A stretch of 64,000 nucleotides of DNA from NCBI GenBank assembly GCA_026874595.1, contig CM049310.1, positions 26,397,058-26,461,057 of the forward strand. The letters run 5' to 3'. Under the pieces are notes generated by a model. It made no database searches. It was not told where the DNA came from and was given only the letters and a program-made list of their open reading frames with translations. The stretch is from Sipunculus nudus (taxonomy: Eukaryota > Annelida > Sipuncula > Golfingiida > Sipunculidae). Each line of letters starts with the position of its first letter. Position 1 is the first letter of the stretch. Positions 53,247 to 64,000 of the stretch are shown here, piece by piece. Both the position numbers and the translations under genes were made by a program.

Positions 53247-54128
53247 TACTTCCAAGACATTAAACCATGCAGCCAGGTTGGCACATAGAGACACAAAAAT
53301 TTGTACCACTGACACTGATATCAGTGAACATGCCAAATTATTAGATTAGAAGCTTTTATTTAATTCCACGGGGATATTTTCTAACCAGATTTACTGTATT
53401 GTTACATTATTTACCAGTTTTAAATTATAAATGATTTTTTCTTTTTATATTGCTCTAAATTTTATTTTCCATTTTTAAAATCTTCCCTCTGCTTCTGATA
53501 TACAAACCTCAACAATAATGAACATTTAATGTGACTTATTATCTTGGTCTGCTTTTATAATACTTACTATTGTATATGAATATTTATGAATATAGATATG
53601 AATATTTATTTTAAAATGGGGACAGAAAAAGGCTTTTGGGGAAGTAATTAGAATAATAAGGATTGAGTTTTATAGTTGTATAGTTATTTCAAAAGCAGAA
53701 ATGGCAAATAAAGGCAGCAACATGTTCACAAGAATGCTTCCTTTGCACTTTTTTAACATTAGGTCTGGTTTAAGGGGACACAACCTCTCATATCAAAACA
53801 ATGCAAGTAACTCAATGTACAGATTTTTTTATTTCATGTTGGATACAAATTCCCATATGTGTCTGTGGGTGCATTATGTGTGCTGGCAACATTGACTTTT
53901 CAGGTTAAAATTATGCTTTGCAACATGTTCCTAGAAAACCAGAAAAAAAAGTCACTGGAAATAAAAGTCACAAGAAATAATGTACATATAAATTCTGGGG
54001 CTAAATCCTTCATGTGAGCTAACTTTGAAGTCTGTGTTTACTTATACTAATAACTTCATCCTTATGGTTACTACACACACACAGGCTATGGCATTATTAC
54101 ATATATATTAGCAAGCATATATGCCTGC

Positions 54129-54243
<115 letters not shown>

Positions 54244-56425
54244 TTGAGATGTTGAGGTCTTTATATGGTCAAAAGTTTTTATGATTATTGGTCAGTAGAG
54301 GTCAACTGATTTTTACTGATGACCAGGCATGAAATGACAATTGATCACAAACACTACACGTCTGTACTGAAAGTACAATCAGGTCTTTACACATATGTTG
54401 TACATACATACATGTGTGCTTGGTGGATGGAAAATGCTAAAATCCAGAGTCCATGATAAAAAAAAGACCATGAACTTCATGTGAAGTTCAGATCAGCTAT
54501 TTTATCAGGTGGGTAAAAAGGCAAGGCAAACATGTTATGATATATATACATGTGTGATACAATAATAATTAGGTAAGAAAAATCTCAATCTGTAAACTGT
54601 GTACAAACATGTCTTATTTTATTTGACATAATTTTGGTCCCTTTTGTTAAGAAAAATAATAAATATAATGTGATAAAGTCACACCAAACAGCAGCAGCTT
54701 TTTAATTGAATTATTAAAATCATATTTTGTCACTTTTAATTAGGTCTCGTGAATTGTAAGGGTCCTTATAATTCATTATTGATTCTTTGCATTTGATTCA
54801 ATTCCTGTTTCAATTCTAGCTTAAGTAATGATAGTAAATTTCAGTCTTTATAAAAATAAAAGCAATTTACCAACACTGACATTCGTCACTTTCATCAAAT
54901 AAAAGAAAAATGTTGCTGTCCCTCTGTTTGTTGCCGCCATATATGTTTCTATGCAAATGGAGTGGTCCACCGGTGAACATTAAAAGTAGATTTTGGGCAC
55001 ATACACAACAAAGAGCTTCAACATGGCAAGCTGGTCAGTCAAATTTGGGAGCTCACAGAGGAATTTGGGATGGTACATAGGAAAAAAATCGAATGGAATT
55101 GATTCAGAGGTTAATAATCTATTACAATTCAATTCAGAGCTTGCAATGCAATGCATTGATTCTTCAGAGCACTGTGACACCCCTACTTTTAACATAGGTA
55201 CAGAGGACTGTGTGTGGAACCGTGAAACCTTGATTTGGCCTGATCATGTTATAGTGAGCCACACTCTGAGCCCTTGACTCCTTGTGACCAGGTTGAGTTG
55301 GATGTTAGATAACTCTGATACCTGCAGTATATCTGTGATCTGGTATTTAATAACTGACCTGGTGCCCTATGTTCAGGACAATATACTGACCTCCGTTCAA
55401 CATCCAGTGACATAATATAAGGGATTTGCTGACTGCACACACGGCTCCAAGGAGACATTCAGCAGAATTGTCAGAGGATAAGGAAAAAATCACAGACATT
55501 AATAAATATTAATAGAGTTATAAATTGTCATACTAAACACAAAGAAAGGTATTAAATAATGCTGGTACAAAATTTTACTGAGCACTCTGTACTTGTATTT
55601 GTCCGTTGATGAAATTGGTATTTAGCAAAATAGACCAAGACAAAAAAAAATCAAATAGATCAATGTTCTAATAAGTGCGTGAAAGGGCAGAGTCCAATAT
55701 CCAAACTTTATACCAGATGAACCCCTACCAAATATCAGGAGTTTAGAGAGCTGCTTTGCATGAACATCTATTTTCTGATATATTTTAGAGTTCATGAGTA
55801 GTCAGTATATATATTACAATCTTTTAATGGATAAAGGAACCCTTGATCTTTTTAGAATATATGACTAATCTTTATAAATTTCAGATTAAAATAGTAATCC
55901 TTTTTCATGAACCGTAGTAAATATTACAATATGCAGACAGTAAGAATGCAGAATAATGTCAGGATTGTGTATTATAAAATCACAGAGACCAATATATTAT
56001 CTAGAAAAGCAATAATATTTAAATTACGGTAAAGACCTGTACCCCTCTTTGTAAATATAATTAATTTTAAATTTCATTTGACAAATATCAGCACCAGTAT
56101 TATATCCAGAAAGGTTTAGAAAATCCGGATTTTTTTTTTCTTTTTTTTTTTCATGCTGTCTGAGGTCAACAAAGAATTTGGGCTTAAGGCCAGTAACTAA
56201 TGAAACAGAATGATTGGTCAAAGGTTAAATGGTATGGACCTTGAACTCCGAACAGCTGGAAAGTAGTAACATGTGATCAATACATGGACCCCATAATCTC
56301 CTCAAGAATGATATATATATAGAGAGAGTGATGTAAATTTTAGATCAGTGTAACTGAGCACAAGTGAATGAAGCAGGAGTCCTAGCATCAGTGATTTTAA
56401 TAGTAACACATGTACTTCACACATG

Positions 56426-56431
56426 TATAAA
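56426..56431 (+). promoter_or_regulatory. TATA-like box upstream of exon 1b
   Basis: TATAAA lies 45 bp upstream of the exon 1b ATG, which could support a separate promoter with a leader of roughly 15 nt. Such motifs are frequent in AT-rich DNA, so this is only suggestive. Confidence 0.25.
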
Positions 56432-56470
56432 GATTGTTTATAGCACGGATCTGTAATTATTTGAACAAAA

Positions 56471-56537
56471 ATGAAGGTTGGCTTCATTGGTGTGGGTCGC
56501 ATGGCACAGGCATTGTGTGAGGGGTTAATTTCAGCAG
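56471..56537 (+). CDS. PYCR3: First coding exon (1b) of the PYCR3-like gene
   Basis: This 67-nt exon encodes residues 1-22 plus the first base of codon 23, with the Rossmann loop GVGRMA at residues 7-12. The start ATG follows aacaaaa (A at -3). The donor is CAG then gtaggt, close to consensus. It lies 529 bp upstream of exon 2, much nearer than exon 1a. A TATAAA at 56426 could give it its own promoter with a very short 5' leader. The valine in place of alanine in the glycine-rich loop is a mild departure from the usual GAGxMA. Confidence 0.9.
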
Positions 56538-59359
56538 GTAGGTTTTTTAAATGGAATTCTAATAAATTAGCAAAGTTTGGCTATTTTTACAACGTTTTTA
56601 TCCATTTTGTTAACATTACACATTTTTTATATGAAGAATTTTCATGTTAGTATATACAATAGATACATGGTAAAAATCAACCTTCAACAAATGTCAGATG
56701 TTAAATTAAAAATAAGATTAACACAAATGATATGCACGTTTGCACCCATTTTAAATTTCCTGCATTAGTTTTGCTATATAGATTTTGAAGGACTGTTATG
56801 GATTATTCATAACTAAGAAAGTTTGTTTTATATTTTTATCACCAAAAGGGACTGACTAAATTCAAAATAATTTGAGTTCACTTGACACAAAATGAAACTA
56901 ACAAAGAAAATAGTTATACTGTGCACTTGGTAGTTGTGACTTGAATTTGAACTTGATATATACCTTGAACTTGATATTCATCAACTTGAACCTTTACACA
57001 GTACATTTTTCAAAACAGATTAAGTCTGAATTTAAAATGCTTTAAGTTTTACTTCCTTATTTCCAGCATTGGTAAAGCCAGCTGACATCCTCGCCAGTGA
57101 CCCCAACAAAAGCAAGTTGCGTGCAATCAAGGTATGGTTACTTCATTTATTTTCATTTTAATTATTTCTAGTTCATGTTATTGAAAAATATCTTATTTAA
57201 TAATGTAGGAAGGTCTATGATATAAATCTACCAACACTTGTCAGCCAAAATTTAAAATAGGAAAATAATAGAAATTTAATCTGGAAGAAGAATTTTAGGT
57301 GTTTAATCTGCATATATGAATTTCTTTGTAGGATGGGGGAATTGCTTTTAATTCCAGAAAGTCTGCAGTGTAATTATGATATTTTTTTCTTTGTAAATTA
57401 CAGGTAAAATAAAATCCTTGCAAGTTTTACTGCACAAGAAAGAAACAAGAAAGAAACAAGAAATTTAAAGTCTTTAATGTAGTAAATACATTTATGTGTA
57501 AAAAGTGCCATGTCTTAAAGTGGTTTTCCCTTTGGAGTGTCAGTCTCAGGTGTTCTTTCAAGTCTGATAATGGCAGGATCTAAAGATGATATTCACTGAT
57601 ATGTTGTGTATTAAAATAGTAAAACATTAAGGTTCTGATCATTTACATCATAACAAACAATACATACTGAATCCTGAAACCAAATTTCAAAAGTAAATGG
57701 TCACAAATCAAGAAGTACCCTTCGGATGTCCTAGATAAAAGTGATAAATAATGGGTGACACAGCACATGTCTGAGAGGTCAGTGTTCAAACATCAGGTTG
57801 ACCTCGGCAATATTCAGGTGACGATATAACCATCAGACTTGAGGGAGCTACAGAGCTGGAAAATTCCACTTGTCAAACTTTTTTGGCCTATCAATCTTAA
57901 TTTTCCTCAGTGCTAGTGCATTTCAAATACCAATATATAGAAAACCAGTTTGGGTTCATTACAGTTCATGCATGCACTAAAAGATTCTAATCAACCTGAT
58001 GAGGATATATATCAGTTGACCACCGTTCTCTAAATATGAACCAAACAGTTGACTTTGATTAATTATGGGAAAAGGAGGAAGACATGTTAAAGGACATGCC
58101 TTGCAGTACATGGTATGTACAATTTGGGATATGATCTGTATTCTGACAATGATAATAATAAATTATGACTCCAAACATTACACCTTTTCTTTTATTGCAT
58201 TTGCAAAAGAATCCACATGGAGGACATAATTTTGATTGGCTGGTGGCTGACTGAAGCTGTGTCTTGACTGTGCCAAGGAAAGAAATATATAAGAAATAGA
58301 ACTAAAATATGATGAAATATAGGAATGCTTTCACATGTATAGACAGAGATACAGCACAGACTTCAGCATTTGTCTGTGCATTTTACCATCCAGAATACTT
58401 ATGTTTTACACCTATATATTGTCTTATTTTAATGAAATATGAGAACATATCACTCCAGCTGCCTTAAAAGTGGAAACACTATACCTGTATCTATGTTTAG
58501 ACTTATTATTTTTCATTTGAATTGGCAGAAATGAAAAGCAGAAACTGCATTACAGGCTTCAGCACTCATTAAATTGCACTTGGGACTGCAGACAGTGTTT
58601 GCAGATGGGGTATGTCATAAAGGGCAAGGCAGTAAAGGAATATTGGGTTGTAAGCAGCAGAATGCGCAGTATACTCATTTTAAATATTTACCTAGGTTAC
58701 TTATACATAAATATTTCATGATATTTTTATTTCTCAGGAACTTGGTGTTCAGACAACATTGGATAATAGAGAAGTGGTGGCTAAGAATGAAGTGGTGTAC
58801 CTAGCCACAAAGCCAAACATTGTACCAACAGTGCTGTCAGAAGTGACGTCATCCGTCAAAAAATCAAACCTTATTGTCTCAGTGGCAGCAGGTATCACCT
58901 GTCACACAATAGAAAAAGTAAGTAATCTGTAGGTATCACAATAGAAAAAGTAAGTTATCTGTAGGCATCACCTGTCGCACAGTAGAAAAAGTAAGTAACC
59001 TGTAGGTATCACCTGTCACACAATAGAAAAAGTAAGTTATCTGTAGGCATCACCTGTCACATGATAGAAAAGGTAGGTAATCTGTAGGCATCTCCTGACA
59101 AAATAGAAAAAGTAAGTTATCTGTAGGTATCACCTGCACACAGTAGAAAAGGTAAGTTATCTGTAGGCATCACCTGTCACACAATAGAAAAAGGAAGTTA
59201 TCTGTAGGCATCACCATGTCACATGATAGAAAAGGTAGGTAATCTGTAGGCATCTCCTGAGAAAATAGAAAAAGTAAGTTATCTGTAGGTATCACCTGCA
59301 CACAGTAGAAAAGGCAAGTTATCTATTAATCGATCTGGTAATGTGGAATTTTTCACCTC

Positions 59360-59429
<70 letters not shown>

Positions 59430-62400
59430 GTATGTTTATATGGGTGGATGTGTGTCATATTTGGAATTCTTGTTACTTTCATGTTTATATATAAAAAAAT
59501 AGTAAGTATTATTCTGTTTTTCATAAGAATTGCCAGTAGAATATGCAGTTAAAAATAACTATATTTGATTCCAAGCTATTTCCTTTATGTAGTAGACTGG
59601 TTCTCACAGTATGCAAAATTAGCATTAGCAGTATCTAGGACTGCAAACTTTCTTAATTAGTTTTTAAAGTTAGCCATGATCGGGTATTTGAGTATTTGAG
59701 TGATAACTGATTGGATGACATACCTGTCTTATTATATCTCAAAATTAGCTATGACAAGAAGGTTAGGAATTTTAATGAGACAGTAGACTGATTTCCTTAA
59801 ACTTTTCTTATCACAGTGTAGTATGATTCATTGTGTACTAATCATACCAACACTATGCCCTGAACAGGCACTACCACCCATGTCTCGAGTGATACGAGTC
59901 ATGCCAAACACCCCAGCAGTTGTACAGAGTGCAGCGTGTGTGTTTGCCCGCGGTCGTCACGCTAATGGAGATGATGCTGACATTGTGACAGAGATGTTGA
60001 ACTGTGTAGGATTGGTTGAGGAGATGCCGGAGCACTTAATGGACGCTGTGACAGGACTCAGTGGAAATGGACCAGCTTATGTAAGTTCATCTGCTCTCTG
60101 CAGAACTAAGGAGTTTAAATAAATCCTCAGATTCAGAGGACCTCCCAAATTATGGACAAAGATGGGACCTGTTGTTTGAAGGGAGATGCACATATTAGAG
60201 TAGTTCCTTTCATCGGAATTTTCTTCTCATGGCACCACTTCAAATGTCTGTATTAAATAGATGTCTGTTTTAGAGAGGCATCAGTAATAGAGTTGTCTGT
60301 AATAGAGGGGTGGCCATAACAGAGAGGTGGCCACACCAGAAATACAAATACCATACCATACTTATATACAAATGTATGTAAATTACTAGTGAGTAAATTT
60401 CATGAAAAACCTCACAGCAACAGAATCATTGCTGGTGTTAATGATATGGTACCCTGTTATGGTGAGACTGTAGAAGAGGAGAATTTTAATAACTGAGAGT
60501 GGTACTTGGAGATACTGGTGGGAGGTCATGATACTGATGTATGCAGGTTCACAGTTAAGGCTGTGTGTTAAACCCAGGCCCCACAGACCCCAGACCATAT
60601 AAAAAATCTATAATTCTTATAAATATCATGGTAATTTGTCGAGACATTTTAACAGAAAGGTTTCTATAGAAGTATTTTTTATTATGTTTGGTTTAAATGT
60701 AAAAATAAGTCTGTTATGCAAAAAAAATTTTATAATTACATTTAGGACCCTGGCACATGGACCTCATATATCCCACTGACCCATTTTTAGCCCTCAGCCC
60801 TTAGGCTGATGGGCTATTGTCGTCACCCAAGCTGTCCGTCCGTCCGTCCGGCGTCCGTTAACTTTTACCTTGTGAGCGGGATATCTTGAAAAGGATTCAC
60901 CGTCAGAATTTTATTTCCTCGGTAAAGATGTATATCGACAAAATCTCGGTCATGTTCGAAGATGGGTGACCTTGACCTATTTATCTACATTTTAGAGCTG
61001 ATTATAGAAAAACACTTAGATGCTTATTACTCAGGAACCATTTGGTGGATTTTCACAAAACTTACTATGATTATTGGGACTGATAATCTGTACCTGCTAC
61101 ACAAGTTTGGTGGCGCCACCTACAAAATCTGATTTTTAATGAATTTTTATCGGATTTTTCAACTTTGGGCTTGTGAGCGGGATATCTCTAAAAGGATTCA
61201 CCGTAGGAATTTTATTTTTTCGGTGAAGATGTATATTGACAAAATCTCGGTCAGGTTCGAAGATTGGTGACCTTGACCTATTTTTCTACGTTTAGAGCTG
61301 ATTATAGAAAAAACATTTAGAAGCTTATTTCTCAGGAACCATTGGCTAGATTTTCACAATACTTACTATGATCATAGGGAGTGATGGTCTGTAACTGCTG
61401 CACAAGTTTGGGGGTGCCACCTGCAATTTCTTATTTTTAATGAATTTTTCTTGGATTTTTCAACTTTGGCCTTGTGAGCAGGATATCTCTAAAAGGATTC
61501 ACAATAGGAATTTTATTTCTTTGGTGAAGCTGTATATCGACAAAATCTCGGTCAAGTTCAAAGATGGGTGACCTTGACATACTTTTCAAGGTCACAGAGC
61601 TGATAATAGAATAAAACTTAGAAGCTTATTTTTCAGGAAGCATTTGGTGGATTTTTATGAATCATGGTACATGCCTCTCCATTTTAAATTTATAACTGAG
61701 ACATGTACAGATATACATCCATGTGAGAACAGATATTTAGTACTTGTTACTGTTACCACCTCTAAACACTGTTCTTTTGGCTGAGGGCTTTTGTCAGCTT
61801 CTGCTGATATTCTAGTACTCATTGTTTTACCATTTCTTAAGTACACACACCCATCTGATTTAGTTATTGTGTTTTTGTATCTGTATTTTTACATTTTGTC
61901 TTCTTTTTTATTCATTTTTTTTTATATTTGCTATTTATTCCATATTTATGTCTATTGTTTTAAAAAAGTATGATAAAAAATTTATAAAATCATTAGGTTT
62001 TTACCTGGCATTGCTTGAAATGCAAGTAATCAACAATATCTTGGGTAATTATATATTACCAACTTTATAAAGCATGGCTGTTCAGGAATAGAAAACGAAA
62101 TATGTGTTATTTTTTAAGAGCTCTGATATCAGTCTCAAGTCCGCAAAGACTTCGGGGAGGAGCATTTCAAATAAATCTACCTCATTATGCCGGGACTATT
62201 ATATTTCAACCTAAAATAACAAATAATCATTTTTCATGTGTGACATGAGTTCTAATTCCCTTCTCTTTGAGTCATGAATAAAAATATGAGCAATGGTTAC
62301 AGGGGTCCGTTAAAATGGATCTGTCATTAAATTCAAGCAGTTAACTTGGGGTCTGTTTTCACCAAAATATTTTTGTGTACTGGTACTTAAATCTTTCATT

Positions 62401-63809
62401 GAATCAGTAATTTACAAAGCTGTAACATTAAGGGTCATTGCCCTGTTGTTATATCAGTAACAGGGGTGTTTTTATTGGTATAAATAATGAAAAATATATA
62501 AATTGATTTTTGGGGTCAGGGATCAGTGGTGGGGGGTTTTCACACTGCTCACAGTTAATATGTTTTTCTCCCACTAGATGCCAGCACTTGCTGTATATAA
62601 CCATTGTGGTTTGTTTTGTTTCAGGGGTTTGTGGTGATCCAGGCCTTGGCTGATGGTGGGGTGAAAGCTGGCCTCAACAGGGACCAGGCTACAAGGCTGG
62701 CAGCACAGTCCATGCTGGTAAGTCCTCCACCGTACTTATTAGGAAAGAGGGAACCGAAAATTTCATTTGGAAACTGCCATGTTAAAGGCAGTCTGTTATT
62801 TAGGGTACATAGCAGAATTGAAAGAAAAGTGGCCTTGCAAGAAATAAATTAAACAGTCATCTTGGAGCTTAAAGTCAGTATAGATAAAATCACCGATCTG
62901 ACATCAAATATTAATTTCTTAAAGCCAACCCTAACCCCCAATCCAAGATAACTGCAAGACAAACCATTCACATTGGCCATTATGGATTTTGAGCTCTTAC
63001 AGTTTCTGCCCACTATTTTAAAACTAACAAACCTCACTAAATTTCCTGAGTAGCATCCATGGGGTAACATAATTGCCATTGTGAATGTTGTGCAACCAAT
63101 TTGACAATGGCACACTGTCTAAGCTAGATACTGGTGGCCATGTTGGTTGTTAAGGTCGAAGCTGGTCAGATCACAAATTTGAAATCAAATATGACTTACT
63201 GAGACCCCACAACCCCAGAATCAATATACTGCACACGTAGTATTACAGGTCAAACTATTGAAAAAAAAAATAATATATTGTAAAATGTAAGACGGTATCC
63301 ATTTTAGATTTTTGGCTAAATGTACCTCATCTTGAGTAAAGATCCCTCATCAGAGTACATATCCTCTGAGAAACAAACCTTTGCTCTCCGTTGCAATGGA
63401 AGTGATCAAGTGTCCCATCTAATACAGGAATCAGGAATGAGATTTTTTTATACTTGTTTGCTGCAGATTTGCTGCATCATTTGCATCTTTGGATGGCTAA
63501 ATTCATATATTTAGTAAGTACAAAAGGATACGCACTCCTCCTCTCCAGCTGACCACCATAACTTGGATTCTGAACATACATAATTACTAATACAAGTGCT
63601 CTTTTATACAGGGAGCTGCTAAGATGGTACTGGACACTGGTATGCATCCGGAGCAATTGAAGGATGAAGTTCAATCCCCAGGAGGAACATCAGCACATGC
63701 TGTACACAGACTAGAAAAGGCAGCGATAAGAGGTGCATTTATTGATGCAGTGGAGGCTGGGACTGTCAGGTCACAAGAGCTGGGGCAGAAAGACTCCTTT
63801 GATGTATAA
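56471..63809 (+). CDS. PYCR3: Pyrroline-5-carboxylate reductase, PYCR3 type (six-exon gene, exon 1b form)
   Basis: The coding sequence joins 56471-56537, 57067-57131, 58738-58917, 59868-60080, 62625-62717 and 63612-63809: 816 nt, 271 residues plus stop. Every junction is GT/AG, and the phases agree (phase 1 after exon 1, phase 0 afterwards). The enzyme family reduces 1-pyrroline-5-carboxylate to proline with NAD(P)H, the last step of proline synthesis. Visible landmarks are an N-terminal Rossmann dinucleotide loop GVGRMA (residues 7-12), ATKP (67-70), SVAAGI (92-97), RVMPNTP (114-120), ARGRH just after it, [10 protein letters not shown] (166-175), [11 protein letters not shown] (182-192) and the C-terminal family signature around SPGGT (228-232). 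The length, the lack of the long C-terminal tail of PYCR1/2, and the ARGRH stretch favour PYCR3. No mitochondrial presequence is visible, so a cytosolic enzyme is inferred. An alternative first exon lies at 52812. The family is near certain; the subtype is likely. Confidence 0.95.
57067..57131 (+). CDS. PYCR3: PYCR3-like exon 2
   Basis: A 65-nt exon between a ttatttccag acceptor and a gtatgg donor. With the phase-1 base from exon 1 it encodes residues 23-44. It includes [13 protein letters not shown], the end of the first beta-alpha-beta unit, where short-chain PYCRs carry an ILAS-x-P motif. It ends in phase 0. Intron 2 (57132-58737) has no other coding signal. Confidence 0.92.
58738..58917 (+). 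CDS. PYCR3: PYCR3-like exon 3
   Basis: A 180-nt exon (60 codons, residues 45-104) with acceptor tatttctcag and donor gtaagt. It carries ELGVQTT at the start, ATKP (67-70), the conserved strand and turn of the cofactor domain, and SVAAGI (92-97). The last 27 nt and the donor are the source of the minisatellite that follows immediately in intron 3. Reading past the true donor reaches an in-frame TAG at once, so use of a downstream donor copy would truncate the protein. Confidence 0.95.
58891..59324 (+). repeat. Minisatellite of about 41 bp derived from the exon 3/intron 3 border
   Basis: Eleven units start at 58891, 58932, 58964, 59005, 59046, 59087, 59126, 59166, 59207, 59249 and 59288, of 32-42 bp (mostly 41). 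The first unit comprises the last 27 coding bases of exon 3 and the first 14 of intron 3, so every unit carries a copy of the splice donor. Nine units keep a GT donor (gtaagt or gtaggt); unit 8 has ggaagt and unit 11 gcaagt. Units 5-6-7 and 9-10-11 match as triplets (lengths 41/39/40 and 42/39/37, shared variants), showing a higher-order duplication. Unit 2 lacks 9 bp. Confidence 0.95.
59363..59433. repeat. TA then TATG array in intron 3
   Basis: About 27 TA units followed by four TATG units, 40 bp after the exon-derived minisatellite. Confidence 0.95.
59868..60080 (+). CDS. PYCR3: PYCR3-like exon 4
   Basis: A 213-nt exon (71 codons, residues 105-175). I placed the acceptor at tgaacag/GCACTA because exon 3 ends in phase 0 and the family continues with a leucine-proline-proline stretch here; the open frame itself extends upstream into intron 3 (from 59823), and that part is not expected to be coding. 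The exon contains [12 protein letters not shown] and [10 protein letters not shown]. The asparagine at 171 replaces the serine usual in the SGSGPAY motif. The donor is gtaagt. Confidence 0.95.
60244..60341 (+). repeat. Degenerate minisatellite of about 17 bp in intron 4
   Basis: About six imperfect units of the type atgtctgtnttagagag run in tandem (units near 60244, 60261, 60279, 60293, 60310 and 60327). Confidence 0.6.
60789..61789 (+). mobile_element. 1-kb repeat element with 11-bp inverted ends and three 301-bp monomers, in intron 4
   Basis: AGCCCTCAGCC (60789-60799) and GGCTGAGGGCT (61779-61789) are perfect inverted copies. Inside, a CCGT-rich stretch (about 60834-60858) is followed by monomers whose shared TTGTGAGCRGGATATCT start recurs at 60869, 61170 and 61471, that is, a 301-bp period; the third is cut short near 61690. 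The monomers contain TGACCTTGACCTA. Read on the minus strand, its end (gttaacggacg, CGGA array, then a short terminal inverted motif) parallels the ends of the elements at 137-1610 and 10616-11814. No coding capacity is seen, so it would be non-autonomous. The class is unknown. Confidence 0.7.
62625..62717 (+). CDS. PYCR3: PYCR3-like exon 5
   Basis: A 93-nt exon (31 codons, residues 176-206) between a T-rich acceptor ending tttcag and a gtaagt donor. It encodes the start of the all-helical dimerization domain, with [11 protein letters not shown] at 182-192, a segment strongly conserved across PYCRs. The frame stays open past the donor, but the next real coding sequence is exon 6. Confidence 0.94.
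63612..63809 (+). CDS. PYCR3: PYCR3-like exon 6 (terminal coding exon)
   Basis: A 198-nt exon (residues 207-271 plus TAA) after a cttttatacag acceptor. It begins GAAKM and carries the P5C reductase signature region with SPGGT at 228-232. It ends [11 protein letters not shown], shortly after the conserved [12 protein letters not shown] helix. Human PYCR1/2 have a further tail of several tens of residues; its absence is a PYCR3 trait. Confidence 0.95.
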   Translation, partial: GAAKMVLDTGMHPEQLKDEVQSPGGTSAHAVHRLEKAAIRGAFIDAVEAGTVRSQELGQKDSFDV

Positions 63810-64000
63810 AAAACGTCTGATTTTATAGGACAGATATCTCACACACCTTATTTTTTGAGAGAACAGTCATTATTCTTCATAAATATTTATATTGTTGATG
63901 CCAGTGAGAAACAGCTCACCAGTGAGTTAAGTTTAGTTAACAGATCTGCCAGTAGGTGGCAGTACATGCTCAAACTTGTGGTTTTGTTCTTTCCTGTGCC
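63810..64000 (+). other. 3' untranslated region of the PYCR3-like gene (partial)
   Basis: Sequence after the TAA stop. No AATAAA or ATTAAA is found before the window ends, so the polyadenylation site is probably beyond the edge. Confidence 0.6.

Noticed and set aside
58891-59324. CRISPR-like regular repeats of about 41 bp
   Set aside because: There are no spacers; units abut directly and derive from an exon/intron border in a eukaryotic gene.
59823-60122. Single-exon reading from the ATG at 59823
   Set aside because: The frame is real only from 59868 to 60080; the start lies in intron 3 before a proper acceptor and the end runs past the gtaagt donor.

Overview
This window is AT-rich animal genomic DNA: one intron-containing gene at the right edge, and about 52 kb with no convincing gene to its left. 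The dispersed repeats (units with TGACCTTGACCTTTGACC cores, short ACGG arrays, elements ending in GCTCAGCTGA) and the dense TA arrays suggest a marine lophotrochozoan, most probably a mollusc. That assignment is inference; no species marker is visible.

The gene (52812-63809, + strand) encodes a pyrroline-5-carboxylate reductase of the short PYCR3 type. Six coding exons with consistent GT/AG borders and phases give a 271-residue protein from ATG to stop. Two homologous, phase-compatible first exons exist (52812-52878 and 56471-56537). They differ at 11 codons silently and at only 4 by amino acid, so both look maintained by selection. Intron 3 begins with an 11-copy minisatellite built from the 3' end of exon 3 plus its splice donor. 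Intron 4 carries a 1-kb element made of three 301-bp monomers between 11-bp inverted ends.

Left part: 0-12 kb holds three copies of an element family with 10-bp inverted ends (about 137-1610, 6978-8084, 10616-11814); a fourth, partial copy lies at 34564-34882. Between two TA arrays at about 32.9-33.1 kb, the minus strand folds as a minimal type I hammerhead ribozyme, as known from Penelope-like elements and animal retrozymes. About 330 bp further on is a long foldback whose arms pair at 36 of 37 positions as plus-strand RNA. At 45769-49471 lies a 3.7-kb transposon-like insertion with inverted ends, a TA duplication and GGTTCT/AGAACC subrepeats; it encloses a broken coding remnant and a small nested element. 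Segments around 20.3, 43.8-44.2 and 50.2-50.9 kb look like unique sequence and may be conserved regulatory DNA, which cannot be tested here.

No tRNA, rRNA or CRISPR array was found. All other long open frames looked like chance, repeat-derived or microsatellite readings.
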